A DNA stretch of 64,000 bases from Zygaena filipendulae. Its lineage: Eukaryota > Arthropoda > Insecta > Lepidoptera > Zygaenidae. The stretch spans positions 9,389,501 through 9,453,500 of the forward strand of contig OU015670.1 in the NCBI GenBank assembly GCA_907165275.2, in the 5' to 3' direction. The notes under the pieces were generated by a model. It did no database searches. It was given only the letters and a program-made list of their open reading frames with translations, and had not been told where the DNA came from. Position 1 is the first letter of the stretch; the number at the start of each line of letters is the position of its first letter. This document shows, one piece after another, positions 30,537 to 43,900 of this stretch. The position numbers and the translations under genes are program-made.

Positions 30537-31551
30537 AAAGTATAGAAATCATTACGGCTTAGGTCGGGGCTGTACGACGGATGGTCTAATAATTCTATGT
30601 TTTCTTGCTCTAAAAACTCTTTTGTTCTTTGCGCGGTGTGAGAACTCGCATTGTCGTGATGGAGGATGATGCGGCGGTTGCAGTTCTCTTTACGGAGTTC
30701 AGAAACGACCTGTGGCAAACAAATGCTAGCATACCATTCTGCATTAACCGTTCTTTGTCCCTCAAGAGGAATAGTCGTAACATGGCCGGTTTTGAAGACA
30801 AACGTGGCCACCATTTTTTTTGCAACACTCTGTGAACGAACAATTTTTGTTGGCTTTAACTCATTTTCGAACACCCAAACTCGTGACTGGTTTTTTGGTG
30901 ACAGGATTCGTCACCTGATACGATGTTGTATATGATGCTGCGTGGAATCTTTAGAGAGTTCTGACGCACCAAGCAACGCGAGCCGCTTTTTGCTCTTCAC
31001 AGAGCAAATGCGGTATCCATCGGGAAAACAACTTTTTTTACACCTAATTGTTCATGTAAGATTATTTATATTTGACTCATGCCAATGACTAAAGTTGCCT
31101 GAATTTCGCGGTATGTCACATGTCAATCTTCCTCAATCAGCTTACGCACAGCATCAACGTTTTCTTGGGTGACTGCAGTTTTTGGACGACCTTGACGGGG
31201 ATCATCACTGAGCTTGACACGTCCACGTTGAAATTCAGCAAACCAGCGATAAATTGTGGTTTTGGATGGGGCTTCATCACCAAATGCAGAAATCATCCGG
31301 TCAACACACTGTTTTTGTGTTAAACCACTTCGAAAGTCATAATAAATCATCGCTCTAGAATTTTCTCGAGTCAATTCCATTTTCTCAACGACCAAACAAG
31401 TTTGACAAGACCTTGTGACAAGACTGATAATCTTTTTTTAAATAAATAAATGGTATTCCATTTTTAAAACCAAGGAGTTTTCAATTAAAAAGATTTTAAT
31501 ATAACAGGAACAGTGGAAATATTCCATTCCTGATACTTTTAGTGCAGCCTA
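30537..31551 (-). mobile_element. Mariner element, 3'-truncated and mutated
   Basis: The minus strand encodes a mariner transposase in pieces. The N-terminal helix-turn-helix part is at 31395-31123 (SGLTQKQCVDRMISAFGD, TTIYRWFAEFQRGR). It ends at a TGA where related proteins have Arg (EED-stop-HVTYREI). The catalytic end is at about 30870-30537, with HHDNASSHTAQ and HPSYSPDLSRNDF; the last two Asp are 34 residues apart, the D34D mariner signature. The 3' end of the gene and that terminal repeat are missing: similarity to unit 1 resumes right after NDFYTFQ. Compared with the empty site near 7368-7384, about 15 bp of target were lost. It lies upstream of OR-c. Confidence 0.88.
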
Positions 31552-31984
31552 TGTATAATCGAATAGTTTACCAAATCTAAAAAACTCGCTTTAGGGGTAA
31601 ACTAAAGAGTAGAGACTTTTGACTAAGGTGTAGAGTTTGTGAAGTTAGGCATTGTAGAGTTAGTTAGGGCGTGTAAAGTTAGAAGCTTGGCTCTACATCA
31701 AATCTGATAACTTTTTCACAGTGCGATAATATGATCTCGTCTTGACAACATTTTACATGAAAATATTCTTGGTGGGATTACATATGACAAAGTAATCTCT
31801 GGATCTACTGAACCAATTTTCAAAAGTAATTTACCAAAAGAATACCAAGTCATTTACGAGTGTCATAGACTATTGTAACCCGGAATTCTCACGGGAACTT
31901 ATAAATTACTGCGGGTGAGACTGCAGGGGGCTAGTCTTAAAGAAAGATAATTAAGAAGAAATATTTTGATGACTCAATTTCCAG

Positions 31985-34900
31985 CAAAGAAGATGCCCTG
32001 ATAAATAGGTCCGTCAGGATTCTGCGAACATCCCAGGCCCTGCTCGGGGCGTGGCCTGCTGAGGCCCTGGGACAGCAGGCGTCTCGGGTATCTTTGTTCT
32101 TGAGGAAGTTTTTACCAATGCAAAATATATGGCTTTTTGTCGGCCAAACATGCTACCTGATGGAGGCGTTCAATGAACTTTCGTTCTTCGACCTTGGACA
32201 CATGTACATCACGAATTTCTTGACTGTGCTGATATTCGTAAGTACTTATCTTTTTTATTTTATTTGGTTTGTAATAACAAAAATGAAAAGCTAAAAATAA
32301 ATAAAATACCGATTTAATCCAAAAGATAAAATCGGTGACAAGCCAAATATGGTGGGGGGTAGATGGGTTAAGTCGACTCCCGCCACCAGCTCTTCTTGAG
32401 CAGAACAACCCAAGTGGGCAGACACCAGCGGGCTTGTCACCGAATTCAAACCGATCAGTGGTAGCACAAACCAATAATCGGAATTTTTTTATTTTTAGCT
32501 TTTTAGTTTTGTGCTTTTGGAAGTCGGTTTTAATTTTTTGTTTAATTACCTATATTTTTTGAAGAGTTCCCTCGATTTCTCCAAGATCCCCGTACCCCGA
32601 TCCAAGTAACCATACATACATAAAAATAAAACAGCCGAATGCAGAACCTCCTCCTTTTTGGATTTCGGTTAATAATCCACAGGATGTTACAGAAAAGTGT
32701 AGTCATAATAGAAGATCTGTTACTATAATAAAGGAGTTGAGTCCGCAATTCTATAGATACAATATTTTTTAACCAAAAATTAAGAGAGAGCGATAATAGA
32801 AGAGTAACCAAGTACAAAAAAGTTTTTAAAAGTCTTTTCTGTCTGTCTGTTTGTTCACGATATTGTTTGTTCACAATAATCTCCGAATCTAAAGAATTGT
32901 TATGCGGTTTTCACAGGTAGGTTAAGTTTAGCCTGGAGCAACATATAGGTTTTGTTTCATTCAAATCGGATGTCGGAAAAAAATTCTATAAAATCCTAGA
33001 TATACATACTAACATTTTTATTTTTATATTACAGTGCCGCTTGATTCTACCAAATTTTGAGAAGTATGGCGAAATATCGAGAAAGTTTGTGATGGAATTC
33101 CATCTGATACATCACAAACACAAAGGGTCATATTATAGGAAGGTATGCAGTTCACAGTTCACTATATATATATAGCTGACCCCCGCGGTTTAACTCGCAG
33201 TAATTTCGCAATACTCGCAGGAATTCCGGGATAAAAAGTACCCTATGTCACTTAGGATCACTTTAGCTTCCTATAAGTGAAAGAATTTTCCAAAATCGGT
33301 TCAGTAGATCCAGAGATTATAACTTCACAAACTCCGGAGTTCTCGCGGGAATCCCGGGATAAAATGTTACTTAGGACCGGTGCAGCTTTTTAAATGTGAA
33401 AGAATTTTTAAAATCAGTTCAGTAGATCCAGAGATTACCCCCTACAAACTCACAAACTCCGGAGTTACTAACTCCGGAGTTCCCGCGGGAATTTCGGAGT
33501 AAAAAGTACCCCATATTACTCTGGAACACTGTAGCTCCCCAAAAGTGAAAGAATTTTCCAAAATCGGTTCAGTAGATCCAGAGATTATAACTTCACAAAC
33601 TCCGGAGTTCCTGCGGAAATCCCGGGAAAATAAGTACCCTATGACACTCAGGGTCACTGCAGCTTCCTATAAGTGAAACCATTTTCAAAATCGGTTAAGA
33701 TTACTCTTTACAACGTCACAAACTCACAAACCCACAAACTTTTGCTCTTTATTATTATAAAATTATAAATAGTAAAATAGTAAATAGTATATAGTAAAGT
33801 ATATAGTATAATAGTATAGTATAGAAGGAGAAGAAGATAGAGCTTCGATCATAAATGGAAGAATTAGAGGTTGCATTTATTGTTTTCAGATGTATGAACT
33901 CGTCGAGAAAGTGTCCTGTAATTTCTCACTGTATTTAATGACCATGGGGGTTTTGAGTGCGACTCTATTCAATGTAGCTCCACTCTACAAGAATTACAAA
34001 ATGGGCGTGTTCAATAAGGACGTGCCAGAAAACATCACTCTAGAATTCTCCGTGTACTACAAGTATCCTGGGTTGATTCCCGCCAACCACTTCTATGCTT
34101 TCACAATCTACAATTTCATGATGTCACAAGAAGTCGCTGTCGCACTGTGCGCGTATGATTATTTTCTATCGCTGTTGGCATTTCAAATCATAGGACATGT
34201 TCAAATACTGAGGAACAATCTGGAGAATCTGCCTCAGCCCAAAGGTCGGGTGTCGAATTTTCGGAAAACGTCAGTTGGAGTGTACAGTGAAGAGGAGAAC
34301 ACCATGATACATGAGAAGCTTAAGGACTGGGTGAATCATCATAAGATGATTGTTAGGTACGTGTTTTGTCCACAATTTCATCTATTGCTAGCTGTCCCGC
34401 GCGGTTTCACCCGCGATAATTTCGAAGTTGCCGCGGAATTGATCCATGCAAACTTTGCAACCCCTTTTCATTGCCTTAGGGGTTGAATTTTCAAAAATCC
34501 TTTCTTATCGGATGCCTACGTCATACAAAGAACACACCCTCCAAGTTTCAGGTCTCTACGATCAGCGGTTTAGGCTGTGCGTTGATCCTTCAGTCATTCA
34601 GGACAAAGCATTTTATATGTATGGATAACATAAATAAAATAAAATTTACGTGTTCGACCGGGGGACCTCGGTCAGGAACGAATTTAGGTCGAAATAAACT
34701 CAAAATTCACGAACGAGTGACGCACGATGTAAACAAGTATGGCGGCCAGCGCTTGACGATAATATCCGCGACGCGCGACGGACGGAGACGAACGTCGCGT
34801 CGCGGCGCGGCGTCTCAATGACAATTTATATCAGTTAACTCCTAATTTCGTTCCAGAAATTGATGAAGTGCCGACAACTTACCTACATACAGACACTGAA

Positions 34901-37900
34901 AGTTAATTAAACGCTTTTAATAAAATGAACTATGTTGGTTCGTTGTGATAGTCGCTAAATTAGGTGTAAAAAATGTAATTGTGTTCCACAAAATTTTGTT
35001 TGAATTATTATCAACAATTGGCTACTCGAATAATTTTTTTTTTAATCCGTCGTTGTCTAGATTCATAAAAAATATTGGACATGTATATTTTCTTTTTAAC
35101 GTAATCAAATAATAACGGCGATACATTAAGTTAAAATTTCGCGTGACGTCATAACCCGGTGCAGTTCGTGCGTGGTGTGACGCCCAATGGGGTTCAAAAA
35201 AATTATTTATATTCGAAAAGCATTTTAAAGATATATGTATAAAGTATTATAATTTAAAACACTATAAAATTAAGTTATGTATTTAAAAGCTATTAAAAAG
35301 CATTGCGAGTTAATACACTCATAAGCTAAACTGTGTATGGATATTGATGTGTAATTTATAAACTAAAATCAATAAAATGATTATTCACATGAAATAAAAT
35401 ATTTATAATACGGTATATTTAGCGTGTGCTTGGTTTTAGATGTAACAGTGATATCGACTTGTACCCCCCAACCCCCCGCATACCCCTCTCAAATAGGGCG
35501 TGAGCGCACCGCCAGTATCCACGCGGGCGGCTGAGACGTGAAGTGGCATCGGCGGACGAGCGAGTCGGATCGGAAGGAAACGCGTCGCGTTTACAACGCG
35601 TCGCGTATACAACATTAAATGTTGAATAACGAGTTTGGTGGTGGCTCGAATATAGATTTGCATTTTTATGCTTATCTAAATAATTAAATTGGAGACTCAC
35701 ATGAAGGTCTAGTTGAAATGTCCGCCGACCACTGATCACACAAAAGATGATGAAGTTGGGAGTTCGAACGAGCTTACGTGCTTAGTGACTTTGTCGCTCT
35801 GTACGAAAGCCTTGTCAACGCGCTCGACGTCCGTTAGGATATCTTGTGCGAAGACAAATATTATTATGAGGAAGGTTTTCGGTGTGTATGGATTGTAATT
35901 TTATTGTAATTAAATTACAATTCATCGCATCTTATCGGCTCGATGCAAACGTGTATTTTCAATTTATTGGAATTTACAACGACGATGAACTCTAATCCTG
36001 AGCGGTTAGACGTCGCGCGTCGCGAGCGTAAGATAACGTGGAGAGGTAAAAATCCGCGCCTTGAGTTGTCTTCGCTGTGACGGGTTTCGTTGTGCACGTA
36101 TTGTATCTTGTCTATTGAATAACTACGCCTTCCGTGTTATTCAAAAACTATCATCGAATATGCGGCTGACTGGAGACGCGGGATCGCTTCCTACACCAAG
36201 GGAGTGTTGAACGCTCTTCTTTCAGATAAACCTATTTATTCTTTTTATTACAAACATACTAACTATAGTCAATGCGCTTTGTGACTTTGTTACGTTGTGC
36301 AGAGACTAGGGGATCGGCTGTGGACGACCTAGTCGTTAACGCTTGATCTCGGTAAACTGTTGTGTTTTTCAACACGACTTGTTTATCAAAACGAATGAGT
36401 GCCAAGTGGGTGTTGTATGAGGACGAGTTGTGATCCAATCAATTGGGCTTCGGCCTTAGCTACGTGTAGCTACTATAACACAAAATGACCGACTGAAGTT
36501 ATGATGTCCGGCGAGACTGGTCTCATATACTTATATTTGAATTATTGGGATGGTGTTGAGGTCGCGGTACTATCCGCATTACGGCCTCGGTCTTCGGGCT
36601 GACACGTACCCAGGGGTCTCGGCACCGCCGAATTATGACCTCCAACGATTGCTGCTGATACGGGACGTACAGTCTCATATAGCTGATTCATCCTCTAACG
36701 GATGTCGGTTATGCATATTTGGAGAACTCTCTACCTTGTGCAACACAGGTGGGGGGGGGTGGTAACTGCTTATGAGCAGGTGGATGACCATCACCGTGGG
36801 TAGCGCAGGACGGGGCTATTCCACCTCTCGCTATATAATAAACTTGTTATGTAGTGAGAGCCATTGTAAATATTCCTATTGGAATATCAAGTTGATTATA
36901 ATTAAACATCGTATGGGAGGTGTTCTATGAGCATCATATTCCTATCTCAGAATCCGAACACTACTAGCGTCGAAAGACGTAAGTTAGTGATTATGTGTAC
37001 CACTGTAATAAGGATACCGTCTTTGGAGTCTCTCTGCTTCCGGGCTAACAACACTAATAACGCACAGACGTTAAATAAATGTGCAGTGTAGTCTCGCACT
37101 TAAAAATAGAACCGTTCGTGTAGAACGAGTTCACATAATGAACAAGAGTCACCCAACTCAAACGCAGTTGGGTGTACTAAATATATTTCAATAGAAATAT
37201 TATGTACAAATAATAAAAATATAATGACAAAATAATTGATGGTTGTATTATTCAATTAATACCTAAGTCCAACCTCGACCCATTATAATAATGCGGATAG
37301 GATGGTGACGGAATCGAATCTCAACCTAAAAGAACTAAAGTTATTATAAACACAACGTAGAACAGGGTCCTATCACTAGACGAAATTGGCCAAAACTAAA
37401 AAGCACAACATCTTTGATGTTGTTCATAAATTGATGGAGGAGGGTGAAAGTTACAGTGGCTTATACCATATATAATAATGACGTCACGAGTCCCCCACCC
37501 TAAACTTTAATGCGCTTTATCTATGTTTATCTTCATTAATTTGAAAAAGCAAAAAATAGGTGTCTATTATTTTTTTATTTTCTAACTGACGGACTAATTA
37601 GAATTTTGATTTTCTTACCCCGGAAAATACCTTATACGCACCCGGTATATAGTTTTTTTTTTTCTGTATAGTTTTACAGATGATATATCTTCATTTTATG
37701 GACCACCAATAGGTTTCTATTACCTGTTCCATTCAGTCAGCTGCTGTTTGCTGCTTCTAGAGTGCTTTAGAGGGGTGAGTCAAGACACAAATACCTAAGT
37801 ACATATTTAAAAAAAAAATATTGACGCGTTAGTTCTTCTTCTTTTTTTCAATATGGCGACGTGTTAGTTATTACGGAATCCTGTTGTTTCATTAAAAAAT

Positions 37901-40900
37901 TGTGACAATTTGATAGTGCAAGTATCAATAAATAATTGATGTAAGGGACAAACCGCGGTTTTTCAGGAGAGCCAAAAAACGATGTTTTATTTTTTTAAAT
38001 CTGTCTAACCTTTTTATAGCTTGCTGCAATTTTAATTGTGTCAACCGCAAACTTTCTTAGAATTTAGTTTTCTTATATACCTACTACATATAAAGAAAAC
38101 CCAGCGGTTTTAAATAGGTATTATTATAGAATGAAAGAAAGAAAGAAAAGGCATTTATTTGGACACAGAGACAACACAATTACAATTATTTTATACAAAC
38201 ATGATTTAACAAAAATAATATATATATACTAGCTGTTCCCCGCGGTTTCACCCGCGATAATTTCGAAGTTCCCGCGGGAATTCCGGGACAAAAACTATCC
38301 TATCTTTCAAGTTGGGCCAAATTACAACATAATATAGTGACCAACTTTCATCATGATCGATTCAGTAGTTTATGAGTCCATCGCGGACAAACAACGTGAC
38401 ACGTAGTTTATATAGTAAGTATACTAGCTGTCCCCCGCGATTTCATCCGCGGTAATTTCGGAGTTCCCGCGGAGGTTGCGGGAAAAAAGTACTCTATTTC
38501 CTTCAGTTCCTGAGGGAATTCCGGGATAAAAACTATCCTATCTTTTAAGTTGGACCATATTATAAATGGTTGCAAAATTTTATCAAAATCTTTTCAGTAG
38601 TTTCGGAGTCCATCGCGGACAAACAACGAGACACGTGATTTATATATATTAGATAGACTAGCTGTCCCCCGCGTTTTCATCCGCGGTAATTTCGGAGTTC
38701 CCGCGGAGGTTGCGGGAAAAAGTACTCTATGTCCTTCAGTTCCCGAGGGAATTCCGGGATAAAAACTATCATATTTTTTAAGTTGGACCATATTATAAAT
38801 GGTTGCAAAATTTTATCAAAATCCGTTAGGTAGTTTCGGAGTCCATTCGCGGACAAACAACGTGACACGTGATTTATATATATTAGATGACAATATTATG
38901 AGAACAAATGACAGCCAGAGGTGTTTGCGTGGTGCGTCCCCATGACCAAAACGGTCACTGCCTCAGCATGTTGCTATGAGTGCGGGCGCCGGGCACTCCT
39001 AGCGCTGATTTTCAGCCAGGACCGGCCGTATAGCATGTCCAAAAATTCTTTTTAGTACATAATTTTTTTCGTGTGAACCATCGGGCATAACGTAAGTGGA
39101 AAGAACAAATAGAAGATTGAAGTAATTCTGGTGTAAAAGACTTTAACAGTAATAATATTTAATACTATAATAAAAGAGTAGAATCCGCGATTCTGTACAT
39201 TGAATATTTTTACCTAAAATTGAGAGAGGTGATAAAAGAAGAGTACGTCACCAAGCCCAAAAAAGTTTTTAATATTCTTTTCTGATTGTCTTTCTGTCTG
39301 TCTGTTCGTGATAATCTCCGCATCTACTGAACCGATTGTCACATTGGTTTCACAGGTAGATTAAGCTTAGCCTGGAGCTACATATAGACTTTGTTTCATT
39401 TAAATCGGATGTCGGGAAAAAGTTGTATAAAAACCTTTCACGCGGGTGAAACCGCGGGGCACAGCTAGTTAGTAATAAGTCTTTATTGAAATCAATAATG
39501 TATACCAGGTACAAACATGGCGCCCTAAACTAGAATGGGCATGATGAATAAATTTAATTTTTAGTCCGTCTCGTAGATTAATAAAAAATATCTTACCTAC
39601 GTATTTTTACTTTTTCGTACGTGACGTCACACTTAGCCTACACTTTATACTTAGTTATGACGTCACGACCTCCCACTCTTAAGTTTTAATGCGTTTAAAA
39701 ATTTTTTCAATAATTCGAAAAAGCAAAAATTACGTGTCTATTATTTTTTTATCAACTGACGTGACGGACTAAATAGAATTTTGTTTTTTTATTTTTTTTT
39801 ATTTTGTCATCATGCACATTCCCTGTATTAAAGGGACAAGTCTCCTTCACACAAAGTTATTACACACATACTTATATGTACATCTCGAGTTAAATAAAAG
39901 CTTTAATAAAAATAATAATTGATGGAGGAATTAATATCCAAAGTCCAAACGTCGTATCAACAACGCTCTAATATGCTTTATCGCATAATCGTTTAGTAAG
40001 GATCTTCAATTTAAAAAGAATTAGCTGACCCCCGCGGTTTCACCCGCGGTAATTTCGAAGTTCCCGTGAGAATTCCGGGATAAAAAGTACCTTACGTCAC
40101 TCAGGATCATTGTAGCTTCCTATAAGTGAAAGAATTTTTCAAATCGATTCAGTAGATCCAGAGATAGCGGATCCCCCGTGGTTTTACCTGCGGGAAATTC
40201 GGAGTTCCCGCGGGAATTCCGGAATAAAAAGTATCCTATGACACTCAGGATCACTGCAGCTTCCTATAAGTGAAAGAATTTTCAAAATCGGTCCAGTATG
40301 TATGTATGTATGTCTGTGTGTATGTATAAGTATGTGTGCATGTACATAATATGTGAGTATGTATGTATGTATATATTTTTTATTGTCTTACATTATTATT
40401 TATTAACCACCCCCACACAATCTCACGTACTAACCTAAAACTAATAAATAACAACAGAAAAAAAAAAGAAATAAATACAATATTTAAAAAAAAAAAAAAA
40501 ACGTAGAAATGTGAATGGTTAACATACTGTATCTGAGAAATAGATAACTACCTGTTGTTGATATTTGTTTCGGATACCTACGTTGACTTTGCTGTTGTGC
40601 ACCGGCGGATTGGTCAATCTCCGTTCATTGTCGTAGCTATATATTTTTTTTAAAACTGTTGCCTACCGACTCGAATCATCTAGTGTGAGGAGAAACTTTT
40701 GAAAGTTTATTCACACTATTTTGTAAATTTCTTGCTCTGTAGAAACGAATAAATAAATAAATAAAAAAAAAAAGTAAGATTAGAAGCTATGGAAGCTATG
40801 GAGCCTATATATTGGGCACAGCGATTTCATTTCTTAAGTTTAGATTATGTAAATAACTATTTTTCTCAAAGTTTTATTTTTCCTTTTCTGTCATTGTTTC

Positions 40901-43900
40901 CAGGATGCAGAAGCCCTGGCCAAATACGGGCCTCTAACTTGCATTATAATCGGTCAGCTCATACAGATTTCTGTTATTTTTGAAGTCGTAAATACAGTAG
41001 TAAGTATTATTTGAATCTCAGTGATTACTGACAGTTTCAAAAAGTTACTAAAAACATCACGTGATTACCATACGACTCCTAAACAAAACCCAAACATTCT
41101 TATTTTAGTATCTGAAACACCTGTTGGCAGTTTTATTTTATTGCCAAGGTGTGCCAACAGACATACAGCCGCCGCCCGCCACAGTATGAGTCTGTTTAGA
41201 CATGGTTTAGGCCCGTTTTAATAAACGTTACTCAAGTTGACGTACTCACTTGAGAACATCGGTGAGATGGCGTTCTAATTAATAAACGTTACTTAAGTAT
41301 AAAACTGGTCATCATCTTGAGTAGACGGTCTCAAGTGAGTACCGCACGTATTAATAGACGAAACTCCAAACTCAAGATAGTCATTTGACGTTTGATGAGT
41401 CTGGATCAACTGAGTCAAGTAAAACACGGACTTGAGATCACCTTGAGTTTGTGCTACTATTAACGTTGTTGAATCAAAATGGATATTGAAATTATTTTGA
41501 ATAATATTGAGCACTGCGATGTTATTGATCAGTACGAGGATTTATTCTGGACGTATCGTTTACCAAAAACGTACATTAGGGATCCTTATTTTCAATTATA
41601 TTCGAATATTTTTCAAAATATCCAAGAATATCTTTTTTCTAATCCAAAAAAAAATATGTTTTTTCGCCATCATATACGTTATATTCGGAAAAAATTAATT
41701 CGGACAAAACCAAAAGTGAAAAACGCGCGCCAATAGCTATTATTTTTTTAGCTCGCAAGAGCGGGCCGGCAAAGGGACTAAGCCGTATGCAGCCTCGTCT
41801 ATTGCAACGCATTTCTTTTTTACCATATTTGAAGTAAAATTAAATTTTTTATACAGAATTTAATGCAGAATTTAAATATTTTATGTTTTAAAAATTTTTA
41901 TGACATAATCATTTGCAAAAGTGCAATTTCAATAAAAACATTGCATTTTGTGCAGTAGCTGTAACGGAACGAATTCAATCTATTTTGACGTTTGTTGAGT
42001 CGGTCTCAAATGAGATGCTGAATGATAATCTCAAATGAGACCGCCCCAAGATAGCTTTATTAATTAGCACATATTCTCACGTCTTAAGACGGCATCAAGT
42101 AGTCATGTTATTGAGCATGTACTTGAGAACTGACTATTAATACGGGCCTTAGACTCATATAGCGTGGCAGCTCTTATACCACCACCACTCTTAGGACTAA
42201 CATTTTATGCAGTTTCACCCGCGTTGAATGCGGAGTTCCCGCGGGAACTCGTAGATAAAAAGTACCCTACGTCCTTTTCTGTATCCCAGACAACTTGTAT
42301 ACAAAATTTCATGATGATCGGTTGAGCCGTCTAGGCGTGAAAGCGTAACAGACAGACAGACGGTTACTTTCGCATTTATGATATTAGTAGGATTTTTTTT
42401 TTTGCGGTTTCGGCTGAAAACCAGCGCTACCTTACATAATAAAATGTGTGAGGTAGCATTATGCTATGCCGGGAGCAGTTTTTCAACATCTATTTATGTT
42501 AACGTGTATCTTAATGTTAATGTTAAGCATGATGTGTTGACGAATAAATTTCTTTTCTTTCTTTCTTTCTTTCTTCATTAATTTTACTCCATATTTCTTT
42601 ATTGTTTTTAATCTCTACTAATCTCTACTCGCTACTAATCCATACTTCGTATACTTAATATGATAAACGCGAAAGTTTGCGAGTATGGATGGATGTTTGT
42701 TACAATAATACAGTTTACAATAATATAGTTTATACATCAGGTTAACACATAGGGTACTTTTTATCCCGGAATTTCCGCGGGAACTCTGAAATTAACGCGG
42801 GTGAAACCGCGGCGCACAACAAGTATATTATAAATGAGAAACTGAGTTTGTTTGTTTGTTTGTTACGCTTTCAAGGCTAAACGGCTTAACCGATCACGAC
42901 GAAATTTTGCATACACGTTGTCAGGGGTACAGAGAAGAACATAGGCTACTTTATGTCCGGAAAATCCCACGGGAATTCCGAAATAAGCGCGGGAGAAACT
43001 ACATGAAATTTCGCATACAACCTACACGTTGTCAAGGGAAGGTACAGAAAAAAATTAAGTGTAGTAAGTAAGTACTTTTATCTCGGAATACCTGCGGGAT
43101 CTCCGTAACTAACGCGAGTGGAACCGCGAGAAACAGCTAGTATATTATAAATGCGAAACTAACTCTGTCCGTCGGTCTATCTGTTTGTCTGTCTGTCTGT
43201 TTGTTTGTTACGCTTGTAAGTGAAAAGGGCAGCGCACAATGGCGCAAACATGATAGATATTATATCTTTTCCAAAACTTGCAGTAGTAGTTATTACTCAA
43301 ACATGCTTAGGTTGGGTTCTATAAACTCTTCAACAATAATACAGGTGGCGTCGTATGCTTTCAGAGCGTGAAACTGATAAACGCGGTGTACGATATCCCT
43401 TGGGAGGTCATGAATGTCAGCAACCAGAGATCGGTTCTGCTCATACTGAAACGGGTCCAGAGGCCTATACAAGTGACCGCTATGGGCATGGTGCCTGTGG
43501 GTGTGGAGACCATGGCAAGGGTGAGAACCATCACCGTCTTATCTTTTTCGGATATCATTCCTAAAACCAATTGTGTTTTTAGAATGAAATTCTTAATCGC
43601 ACGATACGGATGGCTAGGCTAGGGTGCGTGAAAGAATTTTTTCATTACTCATACTCGGAAAGTAGGTCTGAAGTTGCCTGAGAAGCGGGTTGAAAGTAAC
43701 CCTTTTCAGCCCTAGGGAGAATCGCTTTCAACTGACAGCTGGATACTGCAGAAACTCAAGTTTTTTTTTTATGTCATAGGGGGCATACTTACTGGCCAGT
43801 AGCACACCTAATGGTTGATTTATGTAAAATAAAATTCACTCATTTTTTTCTTTAGCTAATTCCTATTTTTATTTTGACTTTCCTTGCATTCGTGATGAAA

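Noticed and set aside
33174..33760. CRISPR-like array
   Set aside because: Units are diverged, of the dispersed CTAGCTG family, with no uniform repeats or unique spacers; eukaryotic DNA.
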